Positions 44,284-52,938 are shown, counted from the stretch's first letter. The stretch is DNA of 64,000 nt from Microbacterium keratanolyticum (GCF_016907255.1 NZ_JAFBBQ010000001.1:2480001-2544000); one strand, 5' to 3'. Numbers and translations are program-made. The notes: generated by a model from the letters alone, not told the origin.

Positions 44284-45939
44284 ATGACCGCAACGCTCGT
44301 CGCCAAGGGCCTGGCTGGGGGCTATGGCCACCGCACCCTGTTCGATTCCCTTGATCTGACTGTTGCGCCCGGTGACGTCGTCGGAGTCGTCGGAGCGAAC
44401 GGTGCGGGCAAGTCGACACTGCTGCGCCTGCTCGCCGGCATCGATGAGCCCCAGGCCGGAACGATCTCGTTGGCTCCGGCGGATGCCTTCGTCGGCTGGC
44501 TTCCGCAGGAGCACGAGCGCGTCGAGGGCGAGACGGTCGTCGAGTACATCGCGCGTCGCACCGGGTGCGCGCAGGCGACGGGCGACATGGATGCCGCGGC
44601 AGTCGCCCTCGGGGATCCCTCGCTGTCGACGGTCCCGGGCGCAGATCCAGCCGACGTCTACTCTGCGGCCCTCGAGCGCTGGCTGGCAAGTGGCGCCGCA
44701 GACCTTGATGAGCGCGTTCCCGCGGTGCTTGCCGACCTCGGACTCGAGGTCGAGGGTGCAGCACTGATGACGTCGCTTTCGGGTGGGCAGGCGGCCCGCG
44801 TCGGTCTCGCAGCGCTCCTGCTCTCGCGCTTCGACATCGTGCTGCTCGACGAGCCGACGAACGACCTCGATCTCGAAGGTCTCGAGCGCCTCGAAACCTT
44901 CGTGAAGGGTCTCCGGGGCGGGGTCGTGCTGGTCAGCCACGATCGCGAGTTTCTCGCACGCTGCGTGACCCGAGTGCTCGAACTCGATCTGGCGCAGAAC
45001 TCCAACCGTGTGTTCGGCGGTGGCTACGACGCCTATCTGGGAGAACGGGAGACGCTGCGCCGCCAGCAGCGTGAGAAGTACGACGAGTTCGCCGACAAGA
45101 AAGCCGATCTCGTCGCACGTGCGAGAACGCAGCGCGAGTGGTCAAGTCAGGGCGTGCGCAACGCCATGCGGAAGGCGCCAGACAACGACAAGATCAAGCG
45201 CAAGGCATCCGCGGAATCCAGCGAGAAGCAGGCCCAGAAGGTGCGCCAGATGGAGAGCCGCATCGCACGCCTCGAAGAGGTCGAAGAACCGCGCAAAGAG
45301 TGGCAGCTCGAATTCACGATCGGTTCTGCGCCGCGCTCCAGCTCGGTGGTCTCCACGCTCAGCTCCGCCGTCTTCCGGCAGGGCACCTTCACGCTCGGGC
45401 CGGTGTCGCTGCAGGTGAACGCGGGGGAGCGCATCGGCATCACGGGGCCGAACGGGGCAGGCAAATCGACGCTGCTGCGGGCGCTCCTCGGCACGCAGCA
45501 TCCCGATGAGGGTACTGCGAGTCTCGGCGCCAGCGTGCAGATCGGAGAAATCGATCAGGCGCGCTCGCTGCTGGTGGGCTCCAAGCCTCTCGCAGACACG
45601 TTCGAGGCGATCGTCGGTGACATGACCTCGGGCGACGTGCGCACATTGCTGGCGAAGTTCGGCCTCAAAGCCGACCATGTGAACCGCCCGGTCGAAGAGC
45701 TCTCGCCGGGAGAGCGCACGCGCGCCGGCCTCGCGCTGCTGCAGGCGCGCGGCATCAATCTGCTGGTGCTTGACGAACCGACGAACCACCTCGATCTGCC
45801 TGCGATCGAGCAGCTCGAACAGGCACTGGAATCCTACGAGGGAACGCTGCTGCTCGTGACACACGACCGGCGGATGCTCGCTGCCGTGCAGACCGATCGG
45901 CACTGGCGCGTCGATGCGGGACAGGTCTCGGAGGTGTAG
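44284..45939 (+). CDS. ABC-F family ATPase
   Basis: 551-residue soluble protein with two ABC domains and no membrane segment. Walker A motifs are GANGAGKST (about residue 38) and GPNGAGKST (about 388); signatures are LSGGQAARVGLA near residue 165 and LSPGERTRAGLA near 478; Walker B motifs end LLDEPTNDLDLEG and VLDEPTNHLDL. The interdomain linker (about 250-335) is basic and helical, fitting the P-site tRNA interaction motif. ABC-F proteins act on the ribosomal E site; resistance or housekeeping forms cannot be separated by eye. The start follows CAGGAT by 6 bases. Confidence 0.92.
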   Translation: MTATLVAKGLAGGYGHRTLFDSLDLTVAPGDVVGVVGANGAGKSTLLRLLAGIDEPQAGTISLAPADAFVGWLPQEHERVEGETVVEYIARRTGCAQATGDMDAAAVALGDPSLSTVPGADPADVYSAALERWLASGAADLDERVPAVLADLGLEVEGAALMTSLSGGQAARVGLAALLLSRFDIVLLDEPTNDLDLEGLERLETFVKGLRGGVVLVSHDREFLARCVTRVLELDLAQNSNRVFGGGYDAYLGERETLRRQQREKYDEFADKKADLVARARTQREWSSQGVRNAMRKAPDNDKIKRKASAESSEKQAQKVRQMESRIARLEEVEEPRKEWQLEFTIGSAPRSSSVVSTLSSAVFRQGTFTLGPVSLQVNAGERIGITGPNGAGKSTLLRALLGTQHPDEGTASLGASVQIGEIDQARSLLVGSKPLADTFEAIVGDMTSGDVRTLLAKFGLKADHVNRPVEELSPGERTRAGLALLQARGINLLVLDEPTNHLDLPAIEQLEQALESYEGTLLLVTHDRRMLAAVQTDRHWRVDAGQVSEV

Positions 45940-45941
45940 TC

Positions 45942-46178
45942 GTGTCAGACCCTGTGGAGTTCATCCGATCCGCCGCCCTCGGTACGCGGATGACGGTGCG
46001 CACGCGCATCGAGGGCGGGTACACCGACGCCGTCGGCTACCTGCGTGAGCGCGACGCCCAGCACTGTCTGATTGAGACACGTCGCGGCATGGTGACGATC
46101 GCGTTCGCGGACGTGCACCTCGCGAAAGAGGTGCCGCCGCCTCCGCCGCGGAGACCCCCGCGCGCTGTGCCACGATAG
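45942..46178 (+). CDS. Small SH3-like-barrel protein, unknown function
   Basis: 78-residue protein starting two bases after the ABC-F stop. Alternating hydrophobic strands (TRMTVRTRIEGGYTDAVGYL; HCLIETRRGMVTIAFADVHL) suggest a small beta barrel, similar to the SH3-like N-terminal module of some actinobacterial GNAT proteins (Rv0428c type), followed by a proline-rich tail PPPPPRRPPRAVPR. No acetyltransferase domain is attached. It probably shares the ABC-F transcript. The similarity is from memory and pattern only. Confidence 0.65.
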   Translation: MSDPVEFIRSAALGTRMTVRTRIEGGYTDAVGYLRERDAQHCLIETRRGMVTIAFADVHLAKEVPPPPPRRPPRAVPR

Positions 46179-46182
46179 AGCT

Positions 46183-46869
46183 GTGGCTGTTCATCTTCTC
46201 ACCGGCGCGGGGTCCGGAATCGGTGCTCTTGTCGCGAAACGCTTGATCGCGCGGGGTGACGAGCTCGTTCTTCTTGCCCGGGACGCCGGTCGCGCGCGTG
46301 CGCTGGCAGAGCAGCTTCCGGGGGCGCAGACCCTTGTCGGAGACTTGTCCGAGCCAGGACGCCTGTCGTGGGCGCTCTCGCACCAGAGTCTTCCCGCACG
46401 GCTTGACAGCCTCGTGCATGTCGCAGGGATCGTCGATCTGGGAGCAGTCGCGGATACGCCAGTGAACCTCTGGGAGTCTCAGCTCGCCGTGAACCTCGTC
46501 GGGCCGGCGGAACTCACCCGTCTCCTGCTGCCCCAACTGCGTCTCACGCGCGGGCAGGTGCTGTTCGTCAACTCGGGTGCCGGGTTGCGCACCTCCGCAG
46601 GATGGTCCGCGTACGCGGCATCCAAGCATGGTCTGCGCGCGCTGGCTGATGGGCTGCGCGCAGAGGAAGCCGAGCACGGCATCCGCGTCGGCACGATCTA
46701 TCCCAGCCGCACCGCCACTCCCATGCAGGAGCGCGTGTTTCAGCAAGAGGGTCGCGAGTACACCACAGCAGGACTGATTGATCCGGATGTCGCCGCAACA
46801 ACGATCCTGGCGATGCTCGATCTCCCGCGCGGCGCACAGCTGACGGATGTGACATTGCGCGCAGAGTGA
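46183..46869 (+). CDS. Short-chain dehydrogenase/reductase (SDR)
   Basis: 228-residue classical SDR, a Rossmann-fold oxidoreductase. The cofactor motif GAGSGIGALVAKRL is at residues about 6-19, with ARDAGRA following strand 2 suggesting NADPH preference; the catalytic Ser lies in LFVNSGAGLR near residue 128 and the Tyr-Lys pair in YAASKHGLRAL near residue 145. Asn of the tetrad is in LAVNLVG. The substrate is unknown. The GTG start follows CACGAT (46171-46176) by 6 bases, although it also lies 4 bases after the previous gene. Confidence 0.9.
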   Translation: MAVHLLTGAGSGIGALVAKRLIARGDELVLLARDAGRARALAEQLPGAQTLVGDLSEPGRLSWALSHQSLPARLDSLVHVAGIVDLGAVADTPVNLWESQLAVNLVGPAELTRLLLPQLRLTRGQVLFVNSGAGLRTSAGWSAYAASKHGLRALADGLRAEEAEHGIRVGTIYPSRTATPMQERVFQQEGREYTTAGLIDPDVAATTILAMLDLPRGAQLTDVTLRAE

Positions 46870-46897
46870 GCGTGCCCGCCTTCGCGCGGGGCGGGAT

Positions 46898-47323
46898 CTA
46901 GCTCCGTCGCATCCCCACGGTCGGAGCGGTCTCCACGAATCCGATCTGTTCGTACAGCCGGCGACCAGGAGGATCCGCGAGGAGCGTGATGTACGGGTTC
47001 GCCGGAGCCGTGTCCTGGATCCGCGCGACGAGGGTGTCCATCACGGCCCGACCGAGTCCCATCCGCTGATGGTCCGGATGCGTCGCGATGTCGGCGATGT
47101 GGAAGTACCACCCTCCGTCACCGATCACGCGGCCCATCGCGACGACCTGGGCGGTCGAGCGTTCGCGGATGTGGCAGAAGAACCAGGTGCCTGCGATCGC
47201 GGCGGCTCCCTGTTCGACCGTCTTCGGTGAGAGTCCTGCGTCCGTGCGCAGCGCGACATAGGCGTCCACGGGTGGTGCGTCATGGATCAGTTCGTACCGG
47301 TCGGCGAGAGTCATGGAGAACAT
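46898..47323 (-). CDS. GNAT-family N-acetyltransferase
   Basis: 141-residue acetyl-CoA-dependent acetyltransferase. Motif A appears as IADIATHPDHQRMGLGRAVM (about residues 75-94), with the pyrophosphate loop QRMGLG; motif B as LLADPPGRRLYEQIGFVET near residue 115. Starts at 47323 and 47314 are both possible; 47323 is chosen since the family usually has a short N-terminal strand before VDAYVALRTDAGLS. The acceptor is unknown. It converges with the SDR gene. Confidence 0.88.
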   Translation of the reverse strand: MFSMTLADRYELIHDAPPVDAYVALRTDAGLSPKTVEQGAAAIAGTWFFCHIRERSTAQVVAMGRVIGDGGWYFHIADIATHPDHQRMGLGRAVMDTLVARIQDTAPANPYITLLADPPGRRLYEQIGFVETAPTVGMRRS

Positions 47324-47431
47324 TGTTCCAGCACCGGCAGCTGACGCAGCTTGTTCCGGCCGCGCACCGCGCGTTCGCATGTCGGACCCCCGCCCTACGA
47401 TGATGACAACTCACTCTCAGGAGGTTCTCCC

Positions 47432-47788
47432 GTGGCTCACCCTCAGCATCATGCCCTCAGCTACGTCGAGTTCGGCGTGGACGATCTCGCCGCGACGCAG
47501 GCCTTCTACGAAGCCGCGTTCGGTTGGAAGTTCAACGACTACGGTCCGACATACCGAGGGATCCAGGCTCCCGACGGCGAAGGCGAGGTCGGTGGCTTGG
47601 ATGCCGGTGCGCAGCCCGGTCAGGGGCCGCTGGTCCTGCTCTTCTCGACAGATCTGGATGCCACCGTCGACGCGGTTCGTGACGCTGGGGGAGTCATCGT
47701 CACCGGGCCCTACGAGTTCCCTGGCGGCCGACGCTTCGAGTTCGAGGACCCGAGTGGCAATCGACTGGGCGTCTTCGCAGAGGCGTGA
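47432..47788 (+). CDS. VOC-family (glyoxalase-like) protein
   Basis: 118-residue protein with the two halves of a VOC fold: HALSYVEFGVDDLAATQAFY (residues about 6-25) and FPGGRRFEFEDPSGNRLGVF near the end. Members of this branch include antibiotic-sequestering proteins and lyases, but no activity can be assigned. CAGGAGG lies just upstream of the GTG start. It converges with the LtrA gene, 13 bases apart. Confidence 0.87.
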   Translation: MAHPQHHALSYVEFGVDDLAATQAFYEAAFGWKFNDYGPTYRGIQAPDGEGEVGGLDAGAQPGQGPLVLLFSTDLDATVDAVRDAGGVIVTGPYEFPGGRRFEFEDPSGNRLGVFAEA

Positions 47789-47801
47789 CGGCCGACATCC
47801 C

Positions 47802-49004
47802 TCACCCGTCGTGGCGGGCGGTCTCGAGGTCTGACAGTGACCGTGCTCGCGCCCGTTCACGTTCCATGACCGCGACGGCAACGCACAGGAGTGCGGCGGT
47901 GCCGGCGACGGTGAACACGGGGGCGATGGCACACAGCAGCACTCCTCCTGCGCAGACGAGGAAGATCGCGGATGCTGCGCCCGACACCTGCCCGCGCAGC
48001 AGCACCGCCCACGCCATGACCATGTAGACCGCGACGGGGATCGTGAAAGCGAGAGAGGCCGTCGCGACGGTGAGATGCTCAGCCCCTCCGGTGAGCAGGT
48101 CGAGTTCGACCTCGATGCCCGCGGAGACAGCTCCGATCGCCGCGAAGATGAGGTAGTGCGCGTACCCGAAGGCGAAGCCGCGGGAGTTGCGCGTGAGGCG
48201 CTCGCCCTGCGCCCGGGAGAAGTAGACCCACCACAGTGCGGCGGCCGTCACGATGCCCGCGACGGCGAGACCGATCAGGCCGTCGACACGGGCTTCGCCG
48301 TTGCGTGCGCCGATGATCGAGTTCGCGGAGGCGAGTAGGCTCTCGCCGAGCAGGATGAGCGTGAACAGGCTGAACCGTTCCGCGATGTGGTGCGGATGCC
48401 ACGGCGTGCGCCGCTTCCGCTCCGCCCAGACCGGCACGAGAAGCTCCAGCGCGACCATGACCCAGAACGTCCAGAACTGGGCGGGGCCATCGAGCGGCAG
48501 GCGGGCCAGCCACAGCACCTGCACGATCGCGATCCCTGCGGCGTATCGCAGCGCAATGGACCTGTTCTCGGGGTCGGACAGCGCGAGCCGCAGCCACTGG
48601 GTCACGAGGGCCAGTCGCATGATGACGTAGCCCCACGTCACGGTCGCCCAGTCGCCCTCCGCCATCGCATCGTGGACGCCCGCGGCCAATACGAGCACGC
48701 CGGCCATCTGCGCGATGGTCGTCACGCGATACAGCCAGTCATCCGTGTCGAATGCCGAGGCGAACCAGGTGAAGTTCATCCATGCCCACCAGATCGCGAA
48801 GAACACCATCGCGTACGACAGCGTCGTCTCGGCGGCGTGACCCTCCGCGATGCCGTGGTGCAGGCTCTGCGACGCCTGCGAGACCGCGACCACGAAGACG
48901 AGGTCGAAGAACAGCTCCAGGGGGCTTGCGACGCGGTGCGATTGGCGAGGGTCACGCCCCGACATGCGGATCAGGCCGATGCGGTGCAGCAGGTCTGTGG
49001 TCAT
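47802..49004 (-). CDS. Low temperature requirement protein A (LtrA) family membrane protein
   Basis: 400-residue polytopic membrane protein with about 12 hydrophobic segments. Family markers are VASPLELFFDLVFVVAVSQA (about residues 22-41) near the N-terminus and HIAERFSLFTLILLGESLLA near residue 208. LtrA was first named from cold growth in Listeria; biochemical function is unknown. GTGAGGA lies 5 bases upstream of the chosen ATG; a frame 15 bases longer includes the Shine-Dalgarno sequence itself. It follows the S66 peptidase gene by 7 bases, so they probably share a transcript. Confidence 0.9.
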   Translation of the reverse strand: MTTDLLHRIGLIRMSGRDPRQSHRVASPLELFFDLVFVVAVSQASQSLHHGIAEGHAAETTLSYAMVFFAIWWAWMNFTWFASAFDTDDWLYRVTTIAQMAGVLVLAAGVHDAMAEGDWATVTWGYVIMRLALVTQWLRLALSDPENRSIALRYAAGIAIVQVLWLARLPLDGPAQFWTFWVMVALELLVPVWAERKRRTPWHPHHIAERFSLFTLILLGESLLASANSIIGARNGEARVDGLIGLAVAGIVTAAALWWVYFSRAQGERLTRNSRGFAFGYAHYLIFAAIGAVSAGIEVELDLLTGGAEHLTVATASLAFTIPVAVYMVMAWAVLLRGQVSGAASAIFLVCAGGVLLCAIAPVFTVAGTAALLCVAVAVMERERARARSLSDLETARHDG

Positions 49005-49011
49005 GGTGTCC

Positions 49012-50043
49012 TCACGCAAGCGTCTGGGTCAGGGAGCGGATGCTGCGCGTCATGCGCACACGTCCGAGGGCGCCGTTCACGATGGGCATGAACGGCTGCA
49101 CATGCCCACACTCGACATCGCCGATGAGCGGCACCCCGAGTCCGCCGAGTGCATCGAGAACGGCCTCGCGCTGCGTCATGTACTCGGTGTCCGGAGCGCG
49201 GGTGCGTCCGATGAGGACGGCGCTCGCGCGGTCGAAGAAGCCGGCGAGCCGCATGCCGTGCAGGGCGCGGCATGTGGTGAGCGCATCCTTGCTCGACGCT
49301 TCCACGTACACGATGAGCCCCTCGGGTGCGTGCTGATCGACGAATGTCGGGACATCGCCGTAGGGAGTTCCCGCGACGTTGCACAGGGTGTCGATGCATC
49401 CGCCGATCAGCCGGCCGGTCACGTCGACGTCTTCGGGGCCTTCATCGAACCGACTCCAGGTCCCCGGGGTGTCCAGCGTCATCTCGTCGATGTCGGGATG
49501 CGTCAGATAGTTGTCCCAGCCGATCGCACGGAATCGCCCCGGCGGTGTCTGCGTGAAGCTCGCGCCTTCGGACAGCGCCGTGATGTCCTCCCATCCGAAG
49601 AGTCCGTCGGGCGCCCGGTAGGGAGTGTCCATCAGATTGTTGCCGTGCACCGTGGCGACTCCGGTCAGGAGCGTGAGCGGCGTCAGGAGCGTCGAGATGT
49701 CGGAGAAACCGACGAACCACGTGGGCTCTGCCTCGCCGATCACCTCCCAGTCCAAGAGCGGAAGGAGGTCGATCGCCGTCACTCCGCCCCACGGCGGGAC
49801 GACGGCACGGATGCCCGGATCCGTCAGGAACATCTGGAGTTCGCGGGCGCGTTCCCGCGCTGGTGCGCTCACATGGCGCGTGCCATCCATGCAGGAACCG
49901 ACGACGATATTGAATCCACGGTCGCGAAGCCCGGCGATCGCCAACTCCAACCGTGCGCGTTCGCCATTCGTCACCCCGCTGGAGGGCGAGGTGACGGCGA
50001 TCGTGTCACCCGGAACAAGCGGTGCGGGATAGCGAATGGGCAC
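49012..50043 (-). CDS. S66-family peptidase (LD-carboxypeptidase / MccF-like)
   Basis: 343-residue serine peptidase of family S66. The nucleophile serine is in WFVGFSDISTLLTPL (about residue 115), the N-terminal domain begins YPAPLVPGDTIAVTSPSSGV, and the C-terminal domain contains GRLIGGCIDTLCNVAGTPYG near residue 212 and GDVECGHVQPFMPIVNGA near residue 310, which supplies the catalytic histidine. S66 includes muropeptide LD-carboxypeptidases and MccF, which inactivates microcin C-like peptides; motif details lean to the MccF side. GAGGAG precedes the GTG start. Confidence 0.88.
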   Translation of the reverse strand: MPIRYPAPLVPGDTIAVTSPSSGVTNGERARLELAIAGLRDRGFNIVVGSCMDGTRHVSAPARERARELQMFLTDPGIRAVVPPWGGVTAIDLLPLLDWEVIGEAEPTWFVGFSDISTLLTPLTLLTGVATVHGNNLMDTPYRAPDGLFGWEDITALSEGASFTQTPPGRFRAIGWDNYLTHPDIDEMTLDTPGTWSRFDEGPEDVDVTGRLIGGCIDTLCNVAGTPYGDVPTFVDQHAPEGLIVYVEASSKDALTTCRALHGMRLAGFFDRASAVLIGRTRAPDTEYMTQREAVLDALGGLGVPLIGDVECGHVQPFMPIVNGALGRVRMTRSIRSLTQTLA

Positions 50044-50053
50044 GGAACTCCTC

Positions 50054-50833
50054 TCAGGGGGCAGATGTCGGTGCAGCGGCGTGCTTCTGAAGCGCGGCGA
50101 GGTCGTGAGCCCCGTCCACGGGACATCCGTGCACGGACGGGATCGCGCGGAGCGGAACGTGCTCCGCCAGGCGCAGCGGGGAAGCGATGATCCCGCCGCC
50201 CCAGAAGACCACACTGGCCACTCCCCAGGGCATCACCTCGTCGCAGACGACGCTCCCGGCGGTGTCGAGCACCAGCATCCGCTGGTCGTGCTCTCCGGGG
50301 TAGGGGCTCGTCGCGCCGACCGTGACCCCGTCTCGCTCCTCGAGAACGCGGATGATGCCCGCCCGTGCGGCTGCGGCATTGACGAGACTCGCCGACCCGG
50401 ACACGCGACGCCGACGCCCGACCGGTTCCCACGCCGCCAGCGATACGAGGATGTCGGTGGCCTTGGCATCGTTTCCGACGGCCACGACGTCATCCGAGAC
50501 GCGCTGCATCGAGGTGTTGTGTCTGCCGATCTTTGCGGTGAGCTTTCGTGTGACCATGAGGATCGCGAGATCGATCTCGAACAGCCCGTAGTCGGTGAGG
50601 AGGAGAGCGCGGCCTCCGGGGAGCGCCAGCGCGTCACGGAGCATCCCGCGCACCCCCTTGAGGATGCGCCAACTGCCATCTGTGAGGCGGAGAATGCCCA
50701 CGCGCACGGCCGCGATGCCATCCACCCACGACGTCAGGAGAAGGTCCCCCTCGAGAAGCAGCGTCGTCGTGCTGTAGCCGTCCGGATTCTCCCCGCGTGC
50801 CGGAACGGGAAGGTCGAAGGCCTGACTGGACAT
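50054..50833 (-). CDS. Protein of unknown function, repeat-like beta pattern
   Basis: 259-residue soluble protein that I cannot assign. Its sequence alternates short hydrophobic strands and turns in a propeller-like manner (LEGDLLLTSWVDGIAAVRVG; LPGGRALLLTDYGLFEIDLA; VSDDVVAVGNDAKATDILVS; MPWGVASVVFWGGGIIASPL), suggesting a beta-propeller of about four to five blades. No signal peptide or catalytic motif is seen. The ATG follows TAGGAT by 6 bases. It is divergent from the gene at 50890, and probably co-transcribed with the S66 peptidase 10 bases downstream. Confidence 0.7.
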   Translation of the reverse strand: MSSQAFDLPVPARGENPDGYSTTTLLLEGDLLLTSWVDGIAAVRVGILRLTDGSWRILKGVRGMLRDALALPGGRALLLTDYGLFEIDLAILMVTRKLTAKIGRHNTSMQRVSDDVVAVGNDAKATDILVSLAAWEPVGRRRRVSGSASLVNAAAARAGIIRVLEERDGVTVGATSPYPGEHDQRMLVLDTAGSVVCDEVMPWGVASVVFWGGGIIASPLRLAEHVPLRAIPSVHGCPVDGAHDLAALQKHAAAPTSAP

Positions 50834-50889
50834 GACGTCATCCTAGGGCTGCGGACGCGAGCATCTGGCCGCTCGATAGCATGTCGGTC

Positions 50890-51576
50890 ATGGGACTCTC
50901 GAGCGTCGTCACCTATGACGGTCTTCCTGCGTCGTCCGGCGGTGCCCACGCGCTTCGCGTGAAGAAGCCGGCGGCTGCATGGTCCTCGGTCGGGAAGTTC
51001 GTCGACGCGTGCCTCGTGCCGCTGTCCGATCGCGTGACACTGCGCCTCTGGGCGGGCGGCCCCGCAGAAGCGACACAGCACGTCATGGACGTCGCATCGT
51101 CCGCGCTGGGCGGGCCCTCTCGGCGCGACCATGCACGGACCGAATGGAACGTACGCCCCGAAGCGCTCGAGACCGTGCTCAGCGCACTCACGGAGATCGG
51201 CGCAGCCGGCCTCCCCGCGCACGGCGGACATTCCCTTGCTGCGCTCGTACGCACGGTCGAAGGGGGCTTGATCGACCCGCGGACCGGCACCGCCTACGCG
51301 AACATCACCCCCGAGGCTTTCGACGATTTCGCCGTCGACGGCTACGGCCGTCGCCTCGGACGGTCCGGCATCCGCGCATCGGTCGGAACGGCAGGATCCT
51401 CTCTGTCTCTCTGGGTCAATCTCCCCGACACGGATGAGGAACTCGCACGCGCCGCAGGCCATCTGCAAGCGCACCTTCCGTTCCGACTCTCGACGAAGCA
51501 CTGGCGCCGCTGGCAGCAGACCAGGAACGGCCAGAGCTACCGCTCAGCCAAGATCGCATCGCCGCTTGCGAGGTAG
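50890..51576 (+). CDS. Protein of unknown function
   Basis: 228-residue soluble protein without a recognised family. It contains hydrophobic alpha/beta stretches (GLSSVVTYDGLPASSGGAHA; VSLSDRVTLRLWAGG-like region PLSDRVTLRLWAGGPAEATQ; ASVGTAGSSLSLWVNLPDTD) and a basic aromatic C-terminus (LSTKHWRRWQQTRNGQSYRS). The in-frame ATG at 50881 overlaps the -10 box TAGCAT (50877-50882), so the start is taken at 50890, 7 bases downstream, as a leaderless message. It is divergent from the beta-repeat protein across 56 bases, which suggests related regulation. Confidence 0.7.
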   Translation: MGLSSVVTYDGLPASSGGAHALRVKKPAAAWSSVGKFVDACLVPLSDRVTLRLWAGGPAEATQHVMDVASSALGGPSRRDHARTEWNVRPEALETVLSALTEIGAAGLPAHGGHSLAALVRTVEGGLIDPRTGTAYANITPEAFDDFAVDGYGRRLGRSGIRASVGTAGSSLSLWVNLPDTDEELARAAGHLQAHLPFRLSTKHWRRWQQTRNGQSYRSAKIASPLAR

Positions 51577-51723
51577 TTCCGCTGTCGTGTCATCCGCGGT
51601 TCGTCGGCCGCGCCCGCTCCTGCGGGGAGCCGATCGATGTGGGTTAGCCTTGTTCGCAGTGAGGTGACTTCGGCGATGGCGACGAAGACGCGCCGGATGA
51701 CGCCAGAGGAAGGCATACGACAC

Positions 51724-52287
51724 ATGACGCAGCATCGCATCTTCGAGACCGAAGGCCGCGCCATCCCCTACATCGAAGAGGGATCGGGACCGATCGGACT
51801 CGTGCTCATCGCGTCGGAGTCGCTCGAGCGCGACGGCCTCGGAACCGTCACGCACTACCTCGACGAAGAAGCCGGCTTCCGCGTCGTGCGCGTGGGTCAG
51901 AGCGCGGATCGCACTGCTGTCGCCGACCGCATCGCTGACGTCGAGGCGGTCATCGATCACCTCGGATTCGCGACGACGTGGATCGGGGGATACGGCGCAG
52001 GCGGAACGATCGCCCGTGAGTACGCGAACACCCACACCGAGCGCCTCAACGGTCTGCTCCTCCTCGGCGTCGAAGACGTCGACATCCCGCTCGCGCCGAT
52101 GATCCCCGTGCTGATCGTGCAGGCCACCGAAGACGCCACGGCCCCCTTCGCGAACGGCGAGAAGCTGCAGGCCACGGCACCCGATCGTGCCAGCATCAAA
52201 ACGGTCGAGGGAGCTGATCACCTGTTCCCGGTGACGCACCCGATCGAGACCGCCGTCATCATCGAGGAATATCTGGACTGGGACTGA
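51724..52287 (+). CDS. Alpha/beta-hydrolase-fold protein lacking the nucleophile serine
   Basis: 187-residue protein with an alpha/beta-hydrolase pattern: IGLVLIASES (strand 3), a helix around RIADVEAVIDHLGFATTWI, then the nucleophile elbow position, which reads GGYGAGG (Gly at residue 91 where GxSxG has serine). The acid and histidine positions are still present (ATEDATAP, Asp137; GADHLFP, His166). Loss of the serine suggests a non-catalytic or altered enzyme. GAGGAAGG about 10 bases upstream supports the ATG at 51724. Neighbours give no pathway. Confidence 0.75.
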   Translation: MTQHRIFETEGRAIPYIEEGSGPIGLVLIASESLERDGLGTVTHYLDEEAGFRVVRVGQSADRTAVADRIADVEAVIDHLGFATTWIGGYGAGGTIAREYANTHTERLNGLLLLGVEDVDIPLAPMIPVLIVQATEDATAPFANGEKLQATAPDRASIKTVEGADHLFPVTHPIETAVIIEEYLDWD

Positions 52288-52291
52288 CGCC

Positions 52292-52861
52292 TCAGGCGGC
52301 TTCTTCGCGCAGTCGCGGTTCGATGCGGTGCTGTGGGCGGAACCCTGCCTTGTCCGCGTAGAACGCGCGGATGCGGTCCATGTCCGCAGGGATGTCGCCG
52401 GTGAGCTCGATCGTGGGGCCGAGTCCCGTCGTCATGGTCGTGCGATCGACGTATCCGAGAGTGACCGGCATCCCCGTCTCCCGGGCGATGCGATAGAACC
52501 CGCTCTTCCAGTGCGTGTGGCCCTTGCGGGTCCCGTCGGGGGTCACGACCAGGCCGAAGGTCTCGCCTGCGCGCACACGCGCCACGACATCGCCGACGAC
52601 GCGGCTCGGGTCGGATCGATCGACCGGGATGCCCCCGAGACGACGCATGATCGGTCCGCGCCATCCGGCGAACAGGCTGCTCTTGCCGAGCCAGCGCACG
52701 TCGATCCCGAGGCGCCAGGCGATCGCGAGCATGAGGACGAAATCCCAGTTGGACGTATGCGGAGCGCCGATCAGAACAGTCGGACGAGTGGGCGCCGCCT
52801 CCGTCTTCAGAGTCCAGCGGCTGAGCGCCCAATACATCCGGGCCAGGGTACGGCGAAGCAT
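52292..52861 (-). CDS. 1-acylglycerol-3-phosphate acyltransferase-like (LPLAT) protein
   Basis: 189-residue membrane-associated acyltransferase of the PlsC superfamily. The HX4D motif is in IGAPHTSNWDFVLML (about residues 31-45); block III-like GIPVDRSDPSR is near residue 77; and VTPDGTRKGHTHWKSGFYRI near residue 106 is the third block, common in a short glycerol-acyltransferase branch. It likely transfers an acyl chain to a lysophospholipid or related alcohol. The ATG is 6 bases after TAGCGT on the minus strand. Confidence 0.85.
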   Translation of the reverse strand: MLRRTLARMYWALSRWTLKTEAAPTRPTVLIGAPHTSNWDFVLMLAIAWRLGIDVRWLGKSSLFAGWRGPIMRRLGGIPVDRSDPSRVVGDVVARVRAGETFGLVVTPDGTRKGHTHWKSGFYRIARETGMPVTLGYVDRTTMTTGLGPTIELTGDIPADMDRIRAFYADKAGFRPQHRIEPRLREEAA

Positions 52862-52938
52862 CCGTCCACGCTAGGACACCCCGTATGCAGGGTGCGGCAT
52901 GCGTCGACCGGGGGAGAGGCGGATGCCGCGTCCCGGGC

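Noticed and set aside
44284..45939. ABC-F gene as an antibiotic-resistance determinant
   Set aside because: Housekeeping ABC-F proteins have the same motifs; nothing in the sequence separates the two.
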